Position numbers and translations under genes: made by a program | The notes under the pieces: generated by a model | What the model saw: only the letters and a program-made list of their open reading frames with translations | Told to the model about the DNA's origin: nothing | Databases searched by the model: none | In this document: one piece after another, positions 1 through 8,158 of the stretch | Layout: every line of letters begins with the position of its first letter | Position numbering within the stretch: position 1 is the first letter of the stretch | Assembly (NCBI GenBank): GCA_964653025.1 | Contig: CAZZBZ010000026.1 | Coordinates: forward strand, 1-40,115 | Direction of reading: 5' to 3' | DNA length: 40,115 nt | Source: JABWAM01 sp964653025 | GTDB lineage: Bacteria > Verrucomicrobiota > Verrucomicrobiia > JABWAM01

Positions 1-2
1 AC

Positions 3-3000
3 CCCCTCGAGTTCTTCGTCCGGGTCTACGACATGCTCGACGACAGCGGGCGCCTGAGCGCCGAGCAAGTCCGCGACCTCGACAGCCTCCTGCTCCAGAA
101 CTTCTGGGACTTCGGCTACGTGGACGCGGGCTGGATGCGGGTCTTTTCCCCGCCCTACGAGGAGATCTCAATTGTCAATCGCCACCAGATCTCCCCGTGG
201 ATGAGCGACCTGGTTCTGGCTGAGTTCCTGGACGATTACCTTCCGTTGCAGGGCGAACTCAAGGAGGTGGTCAACTTCCGCCGCACCGAAAAAGACCGCT
301 TCTTCCAGCACCTGATCCGCAACCGCTGGGAAGTCTCCCAACCCTCCGTCGGTAGCGGGGGGACCGCCGAGGAGGTGGTCCACACCCTGTTCCGCTACGC
401 CCTGGACAATGACCACTACGAATTTTTCACCCTCGGCATGGCACGGAACGCCGCGGACACCGTTCTGGCCAAGTTGAACCCCCTGAACGGCATCGTCATG
501 CGTCCGGTGGAAACGTATGATTACCATCTTATTTTCGGGGCGGTGGCCCACTTCTTCCAGGACGGCCGCTACAAGACGATCCTCAACAAAGTTCCGGAAA
601 GCGTCCCGTCCCGCCAGATCTTCATGGGGCGCTACCTCAATGGCGTCCGCCGTTACACCCCCGGCGAGGAACTCCCCGAAACGTCGTGCGACGGGCTGAC
701 CGGGGTGATCCAGCCCCCGATGATGCCGCACAACGTCGAGAACCTGAAGCATCTCAGCGACCGCAAGTTTCGTCCGAGCACCCTCGACGCGGATCGGATC
801 CTGGACCTCGTCATTTTCCGTTCCGGTTTTTCGCCAAGCGACGATTTTGTCGTCTTTTCGGGAACGCGGGAAGGGGGCGTCCCTCCCAACATCTTCCTCT
901 CCTTCACGAGCCGGGGAGCACTCTGGTTCGGGGGCGGCAACAGCGACGATTACTTCAACCTGAACGCGGTGACGGTCCAACGACTCGACCTGTCCACGCC
1001 CCCCGCGAAACCCTTTGCCGGTGCCGCCCGCCGTGAGTGGGTCTCAAACCTCCACCGGGCCGGCGCGATGCGTTCCCGCCTCAATCCCTGCATGGACACA
1101 GAGTGGCTGCGGGACATCATCTGGGTTCGCCCCGGGCTCTACCTGGTCCGGGACACTCTCACGGCGCTGGAGAACGGGACCTACCTGTTCAGCATCGCGT
1201 GGCGACCGGCCGGCTCGGTCACCATGGATGGCGATTGCGCCACCTTCGCGACACGGGGAGCCCGTCTGAAAATCACCCCGCTCGCCCCGAGTTGGACGAC
1301 CGCATGCGTGCGGGAAGAAGACCGGGGCTGGAGACGTACCAGCACCTTCGTGCGGCAGAGCCTCACCCGCTCGATGAAAAGTGGGGAGTCTGTCACCGCC
1401 ACCCACATGCTGCAGGCTTCCTCCGAGGCGAGCGACCCCTTCCTGTCGGCCACCCTGGCCTCTCCCCGCGAGGTTCGTATCGAAAACCCGTCTGACGCCT
1501 CTTCGGCCACGCGCGTGATCTGGGGCCCCTTCTCGGAGCGGCAAATCGAAACCGACGCCGCCGTCGCCGTGGTGCGAAAGGACCAGGTCCAACTCACGCG
1601 CGGCACACGCTTCGCCGCCAAGGGGCGCGTCCTCGTCTCGACCGATCTCCCCGCCAGCGTGGCGGTGGATTGGAGCACCGGCGAATGCCGCATCGACCCG
1701 GGCGACACAGCCAAGTCCGTCAAAGTCCGCGTGGCCGCCGCCCAAGGGACAAGCATGACCGAGCAACTCGCCAACCCGAAGTCCTCCTCGTGGCAGCTCC
1801 CCGCGCCGCGCGGGACGCCCCCGGAACTGGCGGCGGCGCTTGCGGCCCCGGCTTCGGCGCCCTCCACTCCGTCAGTCGCCTCGTCCGCAAAGGCGCCCGA
1901 GCGGGACCTCCGCGACATCTCCTCCTCTTGGAAGGTCGCGTGGCGCTACGGCGGCCTGCTGCGCCCAGCCCAAGTCGACACGGCCACCGGTGTCCCGAAC
2001 CACCCGGAACTCGTGGACCTCGGCGCCGAGGTGGAACTCGCCGAGATCAGCGACCGCGAGACCACCCGCACCGGCGAGGGCGGCCTGCTGCCCACCGAGA
2101 TCTTCGTGGCCCCGGCCGAAGTGGTGAACGGCGGGGCGCAGATGCCCGCCGAAGCCAGTCCGCTCTGGCACAAGGTCACCGAAAAGCCTGTGTGGCGCGC
2201 CTCCGTGATCACGGCCAACTACGGGCGCGGCGATCCCAACCCGCAGGGCTTCCAGGTGATTCACCTCCCGCCGGGGGTCAAGGTGCGCTATGTGCGCGCC
2301 GCGAGGGCCCCCTTCCTCACCTACCACCGACGAGACGTCCTCCAGGCACGCGAACCCCTCCGAGTGGAATCTGTGGATTTCGGAGCAAAGGACGGCCAGG
2401 CCCTTTTCCTCAAGTCGGACATCTGGCCTTCGTACCGACGGTTGAGGAACGAGGATGATGCCATCGCCGTGGTGGGGCTCGACGGCAAGGAGCGTTTCCA
2501 GTACGAGGTGCCCACCAATCTCCAGTCCGCGAGGGCGCTCGCCTGGGAATCGCCCGCGCGCAAGCACATCGTCCTCACCACGGTGGACGCGATGGTCCGC
2601 CTCTTCGAGTCGGGCGGGAAAATCGCCAGGGAAATCAACCTCTACGAACTCCACAAGGAGTTCAACCGCACGTTCGGCCATCCGAACACGCGCCACCCCG
2701 CGGGAGGCTACACGATCCCGACCTCCGTCGGCCTCTGGCGCCGCGAGGCGGAAAAACCCGCCAGGATGGTGGTCGGCCGCTACGTCGGCTTCAGCTTCCT
2801 CGATGGCGAGGGGAAGTTCGAGGGTCTCCTCGGCACCGGGGGCTACTGGAACCCCGTCATGCTTCCCTACGGCGCCGATTTCGACGGCGATGGAAAAGAG
2901 GAGATGCTCTGCGTGGGGGCGATGGCAATCTATCACCTCGACGGCGATCCGATCCCCGTGGTCTCCGACCCCAACGGCACCAAGTTCTACCCTGAGGTCT

Positions 3001-3286
3001 ATCGCCAGCAGTTCCTGGTTTTCCCGGACGGGGACTCCCGCCCGGGGCTCGCCGGCGCCCCGAATCTCATTTTCGAACTGCTGCCCTGGGAGGATAAACC
3101 CCACTACGCGCTCGTGGTGAGCGAAAACTTCCTCGCGATCTACGACGGAAAAACGCGCCGCTGGGCGTTCAGCCTGGTCCCGGGCGCACCCATCTCCGCC
3201 GCGGCGATTACCGATTCCGGCCCGCAGCGCCTCAAAATGCTGTTCGCCACGCGCGATGGCCTCTTGCGCCAGATCGAGTGGAAGGG
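3..3286 (+). CDS. Large secreted protein, heparinase II/III-like with FG-GAP-like tail (partial at both ends)
   Basis: The reading frame is open from the first bases of the window and runs without a stop into the N gap, so both ends are missing; about 1,094 residues are visible. The first ~450 residues are rich in aromatic helices and are followed by a beta-sandwich-like stretch (LVRDTLTALENGTYLFSIAW, about nt 1143-1202), an arrangement that resembles heparinase II/III-type polysaccharide lyases. A Pro/Ala-rich linker lies near nt 1795-1900. The last third has a DxDGDGxxE calcium-loop motif (FDGDGKEE, near nt 2881) and repeated beta-strand blocks like FG-GAP or VCBS propeller repeats. No start or signal peptide is visible, so export is inferred from composition only. 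Polysaccharide degradation or binding is a fold-level guess; no catalytic residue could be assigned. Confidence 0.5.
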
Positions 3287-3386
3287 NNNNNNNNNNNNNN
3301 NNNNNNNNNNNNNNNNNNNNNNNNNNNNNNNNNNNNNNNNNNNNNNNNNNNNNNNNNNNNNNNNNNNNNNNNNNNNNNNNNNNNNN
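3287..3386. other. Assembly gap 1 (100 N)
   Basis: Exactly 100 N, the usual placeholder for a scaffold join of unknown length. It hides the 3' end of the large secreted protein and any spacer before the nitrilase-family gene. Confidence 0.99.
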
Positions 3387-3398
3387 TTCCCATCACCC

Positions 3399-4376
3399 AT
3401 GAATGAAAAAACCATTTCCGTCATCGCCCTGGGCAACCACGACTATCCGAGTTTCGAGGCGAAACTCGCGGAGGCCGTAAAATGGATCGAGATCGCCGCC
3501 GCACAGGAGGCCGACCTCGCCGTCCTTCCGGAGTGCCTCAATATTTACTGCGGGGATGGAGCCGTCAACTCCAAGCGACCCACCTACGACCAGATTGCCC
3601 TGGATGATTGGGAGCGGCAGACCTTCGTGCTGCGCGAGGCCGCCGTGCGCTTCCGCATCGCCGTCACCGTTCCCGTCATGATTCGGGAAGGGAAACACCT
3701 GGCGAACTGCTTCTTCCTGGTCGACCGCGATGGGAAGACGGTGGGGCGTTACCAGAAAATGTTCCCGACCCCGGCGGAACTCGACCGGGGGGTCCAGCCC
3801 GGCAAACCCGCGCTCATCGAATGGGAGGGGCTCAAGGTGGGAGGCGCGATCTGCTTCGACTCCTGCTTCCCCGCGACCTTCGAGATGCAGGCCGCCCTCG
3901 GCGCCCAGCTCTTCCTGATGCCCAGCTACTGGCCGGGCGGCAGCCAGTTGAACTACCGCGCGCTTCACCACTCGACCCCCATCGCGCTGGCTTACCCCGC
4001 GTGGAGCCGGATCGTGGACATCGATGGGCATGAGGTCGCCGAGGGGGGATACCGCCACGAAACTCTCCGTTTCGGATTTGGAATCCCCGTCTACACCGCG
4101 ACCCTCAACTTCGATCGCGTCGCGCTGTTTGGGAACCATAACCAGGAGAAAATAGTCGAGGTCCAGCGCGCGCTCGGACGGAAGGTCCGCATCCGCTTCG
4201 ACCAGCCAAACTGCCTCTTCTTCCTCGAGTCGCGCGCCAAGGACCTGACGACCAAGGAGATCGTGCGACAGTTTAGTCTGATTCCCGCGGAAGACTACTT
4301 TGCAGACTGCGCCCACCAGGTCGCTGCCGCCTCCATCAAGGCAAAGGCCGAGAAGCCCGAAGCAAAGAAAAGGTAA
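3399..4376 (+). CDS. Carbon-nitrogen hydrolase (nitrilase superfamily)
   Basis: A 325-residue protein with the Glu-Lys-Cys triad of the nitrilase superfamily: E45 in LAVLPE, K120 in GRYQKMFPT and C152 in GGAICFD. The family cleaves non-peptide C-N bonds (amides, carbamoyl groups, nitriles); the substrate here cannot be read from sequence. The ATG at 3399 puts the first beta strand (ISVIALGNHDY) at the N terminus as expected for the family; the gap lies only 12 bases upstream, so a longer N terminus cannot be fully excluded. The C terminus is Lys/Ala-rich. Although in frame with the preceding gene through the gap, this is a complete family member and is treated as separate. It converges on hscB with 6 bp between stops. 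Confidence 0.85.
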   Translation: MNEKTISVIALGNHDYPSFEAKLAEAVKWIEIAAAQEADLAVLPECLNIYCGDGAVNSKRPTYDQIALDDWERQTFVLREAAVRFRIAVTVPVMIREGKHLANCFFLVDRDGKTVGRYQKMFPTPAELDRGVQPGKPALIEWEGLKVGGAICFDSCFPATFEMQAALGAQLFLMPSYWPGGSQLNYRALHHSTPIALAYPAWSRIVDIDGHEVAEGGYRHETLRFGFGIPVYTATLNFDRVALFGNHNQEKIVEVQRALGRKVRIRFDQPNCLFFLESRAKDLTTKEIVRQFSLIPAEDYFADCAHQVAAASIKAKAEKPEAKKR

Positions 4377-4382
4377 CCTCCC

Positions 4383-4988
4383 TCAGCTCCCCAGCTTCAA
4401 CTCGAGCAGGCGCTCCTCGAGTTGGCCGCGCCAGCGCTCGATGTAGGAGAAGAGCCGCGCGAGGTTCTCGATCGGCTCCAGCAGCGGCGTGCGATCCCCG
4501 CCCGCGATCCAGCGCGCATCGAGAGTCTCGAGTTCCTTGCGGGCCTGTTCCGCCCTCACTTCCACGTGGACGAGCGTGGCCTCGAGGCGCTCCTTCCACC
4601 CGAGCGCCTGCCCGCGCACCGCGGCCCGCTGGATCGGCGAGGCGTCCGCGGCGGGTCGGGAGGCGAGGAATCCGTCCGCGTCGCGACACGCCTGCCCCAC
4701 CTCCGCAAAAAGGTCCATCGTCCCCGGTAGGATCCGCTGGATGTCGCGCGGCTTCTTCCCCGTCTCCATCTCGAGAAGCAGGTTGAGACGATCGCGCGGG
4801 TTTCGCAGGAGACGGTGGGCGGCGTTCATCTCCGCGAAGCGGCGCGTCGCCTCCTCCCGCTCACCCCCCGACAGGGAGTGCACGCGGTCCGGGTGCAACG
4901 GGCCGCTGCGATCGAGAAAGCGCGTTTTCAACTCCTCCGCGCCGAGGACCGGGCGCGGGGTGAACCCGAGGGTCTCGAACGCGTTCAC
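4383..4988 (-). CDS. hscB: HscB-like J-domain co-chaperone for Fe-S assembly
   Basis: A 201-residue protein. The N-terminal J domain begins NAFETLGF and carries the HPD motif at residues 32-34 (LHPDR), which stimulates the ATPase of an HscA/DnaK-type Hsp70. The C-terminal half is a helical bundle matching the HscB domain that binds the IscU scaffold. The GTG start at 4988 overlaps the iscA stop by 4 bp (GTGA), giving translational coupling and setting the N terminus just ahead of the J domain. Length is close to that of other HscB proteins (about 170-200 residues). Neighbouring iscA supports the role; hscA, iscU and iscS are not in the window. Confidence 0.82.
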   Translation of the reverse strand: MNAFETLGFTPRPVLGAEELKTRFLDRSGPLHPDRVHSLSGGEREEATRRFAEMNAAHRLLRNPRDRLNLLLEMETGKKPRDIQRILPGTMDLFAEVGQACRDADGFLASRPAADASPIQRAAVRGQALGWKERLEATLVHVEVRAEQARKELETLDARWIAGGDRTPLLEPIENLARLFSYIERWRGQLEERLLELKLGS

Positions 4989-5392
4989 GCCGAGAAGCTT
5001 TCGCCGCAGGAGCAGGTCGCCGCGGCATTCGGGTTCGTCACCTTGAACCCGCCCTTCTGGAGGTCCTCGCTGAAATCGAGTTCCGAGCCGCTCACGTAGA
5101 GGGCGCTCTTGGGGTCCACCACCACGTTCACCCCGCGGGAGCTCACGAGGATGTCGCGCGGGCGCGGCCCCTCGGCGAGATCCATCTTGTACTGGAGCCC
5201 CGAGCACCCGCCCCCGATCACCGCCACGCGCAAGGCCCCGTTCGGCTTGCCCGTTTTATCGAGAAGCTTTCTCAACCGATCCGCCGCCGTGTCGGTGATC
5301 CGGATCAGCTTCTCCGTGCCGATCTTGTAAGGGAGGGCCTGGGCGGGGGAGGCCGTCGCAGGCGGCGGGGTCTGGGTTGCGGGATCGGTCAC
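4985..5392 (-). CDS. iscA: IscA/ErpA-family A-type Fe-S carrier
   Basis: A 135-residue HesB/IscA-type protein. The three cluster-ligand cysteines are present: C63 in GGGCSGLQY, and C127 and C129 in TCSCGESF near the C terminus. A-type carriers accept Fe-S clusters from a scaffold and pass them to apoproteins. No ATG is available, so the GTG at 5392 is taken as the start; it gives an unusual ~25-residue Pro/Ala/Thr-rich leader before the folded domain (LIRITDTAADRLRKLL). The true start could be further in, but no good ribosome site marks it. It is first in a two-gene operon with hscB and divergent from the HNH gene across 102 bp. Confidence 0.88.
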   Translation of the reverse strand: MTDPATQTPPPATASPAQALPYKIGTEKLIRITDTAADRLRKLLDKTGKPNGALRVAVIGGGCSGLQYKMDLAEGPRPRDILVSSRGVNVVVDPKSALYVSGSELDFSEDLQKGGFKVTNPNAAATCSCGESFSA

Positions 5393-5494
5393 AGGGACAA
5401 TGTATGGGGGGAGCCCGGGGGGGTCAAGCGGCCCCCCGTTGACAGTGCGGGGCGAAAAGGGTATTTCTCGCAGAATTCGCAACAAGGGGCTCCC
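5393..5494. promoter_or_regulatory. Divergent iscA / HNH control region
   Basis: For the plus-strand gene, a TTGACA box at 5439-5444 is followed after exactly 17 bp by TATTTC at 5462-5467, a good sigma-70-type promoter. AAGGGG at 5484-5489, 5 bp before the ATG, is a plausible ribosome site. A run of G at 5417-5423 can pair with C at 5432-5437 just upstream of the -35 box. No clear promoter was seen for iscA. Confidence 0.5.
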
Positions 5495-6115
5495 ATGAGC
5501 GCCTCCCTCAATGAAAGCGTGCTGGTCTTGAACCGGCTGTGGCAGGCCGTCAACGTCTGCAGCGCCCGTCGTGCCCTTTGCCTGCTGTTTCAGGGACACG
5601 CGCAGGTTGTACACGCCGAGGGAGACGGCTTCAACACGTTCGACTTCCACGGCTGGCGCGAAGTTTCCCAGCGCCACAAAGATGCCGATGGCTGGGTCCA
5701 GGCGATCTCTTTCCGCATCCGCGTACCGAAGGTGATCCTGCTCGGCTTTTTCGACCGCATGCCGCGCAAGGAGATCAAGCTCACCCGCCAGAACATCTTC
5801 GAGCGCGACCACCACCGCTGCCAGTATTGCGGGGAGTCGCTGGACCGTCGGGAGTTGAATCTCGACCACGTGACGCCCCGTGACCGCGGCGGGGTGACGA
5901 GCTGGGACAACCTGGTCTGCTCCTGCATCCGCTGCAACACGCGCAAGAGCAATCGCACCCCTCGCGAGGCGGGCATGAAGCTCCTCCGTACGCCAAAGCG
6001 CCCGAAGTGGCGCCCCTTCCTCACCGTCACCCGCTCGCGCCACCGCGACGAGACCTGGCGGCAGTTTCTCGATCCCTCGCTCTGGGAGGTCGAGTTTGGG
6101 GAAGAACTCCGCTGA
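5495..6115 (+). CDS. HNH endonuclease family protein
   Basis: A 206-residue protein. Residues ~100-155 form an HNH module with two zinc-knuckle pairs: C109-x2-C112 (CQYC), D124-H125 (NLDHV), N139, then C144-x2-C147 (CIRC) and N148. The first 95 residues (NESVLVLNRLWQAVNVCSARRALCLLF) are conserved in a widespread chromosomal family of HNH proteins of unknown role, usually not linked to restriction systems. Its own promoter and AAGGGG ribosome site lie directly upstream. No methyltransferase or toxin partner is adjacent, so a role in DNA repair or recombination is more plausible than defence, but this is inference. Confidence 0.8.
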   Translation: MSASLNESVLVLNRLWQAVNVCSARRALCLLFQGHAQVVHAEGDGFNTFDFHGWREVSQRHKDADGWVQAISFRIRVPKVILLGFFDRMPRKEIKLTRQNIFERDHHRCQYCGESLDRRELNLDHVTPRDRGGVTSWDNLVCSCIRCNTRKSNRTPREAGMKLLRTPKRPKWRPFLTVTRSRHRDETWRQFLDPSLWEVEFGEELR

Positions 6116-6480
6116 ATCGCGGCGATTCGGGTGCGTGTCTGCACGGGCACCTGCGCGTAAACCCAACCCATCTCCGAAAGTGGAGGGGCACGCTTCGTCG
6201 TGCCCTCCCCCGCCAGGCGCGGGGCAGGTGTGACGGCAGACGGCCACGACGAAGCGTGGCCCTCCACTCGGAGTTCGGAACCTGGCCGCCGAGCCGGTCC
6301 CGCGGCCGCGGGACGAGCCGCGTGTGCTCCCCGCGAAAACAGATCTCGAGAGGATCCTCACGCGCGGGTTAGGGAGGCACGCAGACCGTCTCCCCCGCAA
6401 TAAAAAGCCCCGTCCGGCGCGCAGCGCCGGGCGGGGCCTTGAAAAGATCGCGGACGGCCGAGGGGCCGCCGCGAAGAGAA
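6116..6480. repeat. 365-bp convergent spacer with REP pair A and a terminator
   Basis: No gene is seen. The spacer holds an inverted pair of hairpin units (6172-6273). The left unit has stem GGGCACG/CGTGCCC at 6186-6205 and the right unit, inverted, has stem GGCCACG/CGTGGCC at 6242-6261; both have loop CTTCGT. Both are flanked by TGGAGGG, with CTCCGA-like outer ends. Bases 6274-6398 look featureless apart from GC-rich short palindromes. The SWIB-gene terminator follows at 6399-6437. Confidence 0.8.
6399..6437 (-). terminator. Rho-independent terminator of the SWIB gene
   Basis: On the minus strand a 14-bp GC stem (plus-strand 6407-6420 paired with 6424-6437, 3-base loop, one C/A mismatch) is followed by TTTTTATT. 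It lies about 43 bp past the SWIB stop codon. Confidence 0.88.
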
Positions 6481-6738
6481 TCACTTCACGTGCTTGCTGA
6501 CGAGCTTGGTCATCTCAAACATCGAGACGGTCTTCTTGCCGCTGAACACGGCCTTGAGGGCGTCATCAGCGTTGATGTTGCGCCTGTTCTTCTTGTCCTG
6601 CAGGCCGTGCTTCTTGATGTAGGCCCAGAGCTTCTTGGTGAGCTCCGTGCGGGGGATGGGCTTGCTTCCGACGACAACCGAGAGCACTGCGTCCGGCTGA
6701 ACCGGCTTCATGAATGCGGCATTGGGCTTACGAGCCAT
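6481..6738 (-). CDS. SWIB/MDM2-domain protein
   Basis: An 85-residue protein that is almost entirely a SWIB domain (VVGSKPIPRTELTKKLWAYIKKHGLQDKKNRR..., shown in part). SWIB domains are best known from eukaryotic SWI/SNF complexes, but small stand-alone versions occur in chlamydiae, verrucomicrobia and some other bacteria, where they are thought to be DNA- or protein-binding chromatin factors. The basic N terminus (MARKPN) and high lysine content fit a nucleoid-associated role, which is inference. A strong ribosome site (AAAGGAG, plus-strand 6746-6752) sits 7 bp before the ATG, and a strong terminator follows, suggesting high expression. It lies 67 bp downstream of nth and could be co-transcribed with it. 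Confidence 0.88.
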   Translation of the reverse strand: MARKPNAAFMKPVQPDAVLSVVVGSKPIPRTELTKKLWAYIKKHGLQDKKNRRNINADDALKAVFSGKKTVSMFEMTKLVSKHVK

Positions 6739-6805
6739 ATTTTTACTCCTTTGTTTTTGGTTGGGTGACGACCCCCGTGCGGTTCCTCACGGCACCGCCT
6801 AGGAA

Positions 6806-7495
6806 TCACGTTGAGGGACTTCTGCCAGATTTCCCCTCTGGGCGCAACAGTTTCTTCGGTTTTTCCGAGAGGATTTCAAAGGAGGGGCAAAGGCGGCGCA
6901 GTTCGCAGTGCGCGCAATCGGGCCCGCGGGCGAAGCAGCGGCGCCGCCCGTGCCAGATCAGCCAGTGGCTCACGTCTCCCCAGCGCTTGCGCGGGAAGAG
7001 TCGCATGAGGTCGCGCTCGACCCGCTCGGGCGTCTTCTCCCTCGAAAGCCCGAGCCGCCCCGAAAGGCGCAACACGTGAGTGTCCACGCAAACCCCCTCG
7101 TTCTTCCCATAAGCCACGTGGAGGATCACGTTCGCCGTCTTGCGTCCCACCCCGTCGAGGGTCACCAGTTCCTCCATCGTCGAGGGAACGCGCCCCCCGA
7201 AGCGATCGAGGATTGCCCGGCAGCAGCCGCGAATCATCCTCGCCTTGTTGCGGAAAAAGCCCGTGCTGTGGATGAGCTTCTCGAGTTCCTTCTGGGAAAC
7301 CTTTGCGAACGCTCGCGCGTCGGGGCACTTCCTGAAGAGCGCGGGGGCCACCCTGTTCACCCGCTTGTCCGTGCACTGAGCGGAGAGGATCACCGCCACG
7401 AGGAGTTGCAGGGGTGTGCCAAAATCCAGCTCGCACTTTGCCGAGGGGTAGGCCCGAGCGAGGCGACGGCCCAGATTCGCGGTTGAGGGGTTCAA
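6806..7495 (-). CDS. nth: Endonuclease III (DNA glycosylase/AP lyase)
   Basis: A 229-residue Nth homologue of base excision repair. The helix-hairpin-helix LDGVGRKTANV carries catalytic K119, and D138 lies in VDTHV. The [4Fe-4S] cluster motif C187-x6-C194-x2-C197-x5-C203 is complete. It removes oxidised pyrimidines and cuts the abasic strand. The start is uncertain: no ATG exists in frame, and TTG at 7495 gives an N terminus that fits the family length. This TTG lies inside an array of four imperfect 8-bp repeats (7480-7511). A stop occurs in frame about 40 bp upstream. No ribosome site is evident. The SWIB gene follows 67 bp downstream. Confidence 0.93.
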   Translation of the reverse strand: MNPSTANLGRRLARAYPSAKCELDFGTPLQLLVAVILSAQCTDKRVNRVAPALFRKCPDARAFAKVSQKELEKLIHSTGFFRNKARMIRGCCRAILDRFGGRVPSTMEELVTLDGVGRKTANVILHVAYGKNEGVCVDTHVLRLSGRLGLSREKTPERVERDLMRLFPRKRWGDVSHWLIWHGRRRCFARGPDCAHCELRRLCPSFEILSEKPKKLLRPEGKSGRSPST

Positions 7496-7511
7496 CAGTT
7501 CAACGGTTGAG
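7480..7511. repeat. Four octamer repeats over the nth start
   Basis: Plus-strand units CGGTTGAG (7480), GGGTTCAA (7488), CAGTTCAA (7496) and CGGTTGAG (7504). The outer units are identical. The presumed TTG start of nth lies in the second unit. Confidence 0.7.
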
Positions 7512-7561
7512 AATCGCGCGATCGGTCATGATCTCAGAAACTTACGAGGTCGGCATGCCCC

Positions 7562-8107
7562 TCAATAGAACGCCACGTTTCGCCGCGCCACGAGCGTGTT
7601 CGTTGCCCCGTCGGGGTGGAACGTGATCTCCACCGTGGCCACCCTGCCCTTGCGGACCGGGCCCGTCATCGCCTCGTACGGCACCATGAAACGGAAGGCG
7701 AGGTCCTTCACGGTGAAGAAGTTCCCGTAGGTCTCCCACCGGAAGTTCGTCACCCCGACGGCGAAGGTGTTGTCGTAGAGCGGGCGCCGCAGCACCATGC
7801 CGCTTCCCGAAGGCGGCCCACCCCCGAGGCTCAGGCTCGTCGTCGTGTAGATCTGGATCCTCAGGTCGCCGTCCGAGGCGACCTGATTGGTTGAGGCATC
7901 CGCCAGCGTGAAGTAGGCGACGAGCCGCCCGTCGGACGCATAGGGTACGAACTTGAGAATCCCGCGCGGCGGCAGGTGGGACCCCGCAGGCGCGGGTGGG
8001 CGCGAGAACTCGCACGAGGCGAGGCCGACGGCAAGCACGAGCAGCGCCCCCGCGAGGAGCCTGCCCTTCACCGGGGCCGCCAAGCCCACCACCAAGGTCT
8101 GGTTCAT
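7562..8107 (-). CDS. Predicted lipoprotein of unknown function
   Basis: A 181-residue protein. The N terminus has a basic residue pair and a hydrophobic stretch (KGRLLAGALLVLAVGLASC) ending in a lipobox with C32, so it is probably lipid-anchored in the envelope. After a Pro-rich spacer the rest is beta-rich (LKFVPYASDGRLVAYFTLADAS..., ending HPDGATNTLVARRNVAFY) with no motif I recognise. The ATG at 8107 gives a proper signal peptide; a usual ribosome site is not visible. It is divergent from hom with only 51 bp between start codons, so the two promoters must overlap closely. Confidence 0.7.
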   Translation of the reverse strand: MNQTLVVGLAAPVKGRLLAGALLVLAVGLASCEFSRPPAPAGSHLPPRGILKFVPYASDGRLVAYFTLADASTNQVASDGDLRIQIYTTTSLSLGGGPPSGSGMVLRRPLYDNTFAVGVTNFRWETYGNFFTVKDLAFRFMVPYEAMTGPVRKGRVATVEITFHPDGATNTLVARRNVAFY

Positions 8108-8158
8108 CAAGGCGGGAAGCTTGCCTAAACGCGGGGCTTTTGGCCATATTGAAGCACC

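Noticed and set aside
33..4376. One 1,447-residue fusion of the large secreted protein and the nitrilase-family enzyme
   Set aside because: The frame is continuous only through 100 N of arbitrary length; the second part has its own ATG and a full-length family domain.
5495..6115. Homing endonuclease or mobile intron origin for the HNH gene
   Set aside because: It has its own promoter, a conserved non-HNH N-terminal domain, and no intron/intein context.
7480..7511. CRISPR-like array
   Set aside because: Units are only 8 bp, contiguous and imperfect, with no spacers and no cas genes; the same applies to the heptamer arrays.
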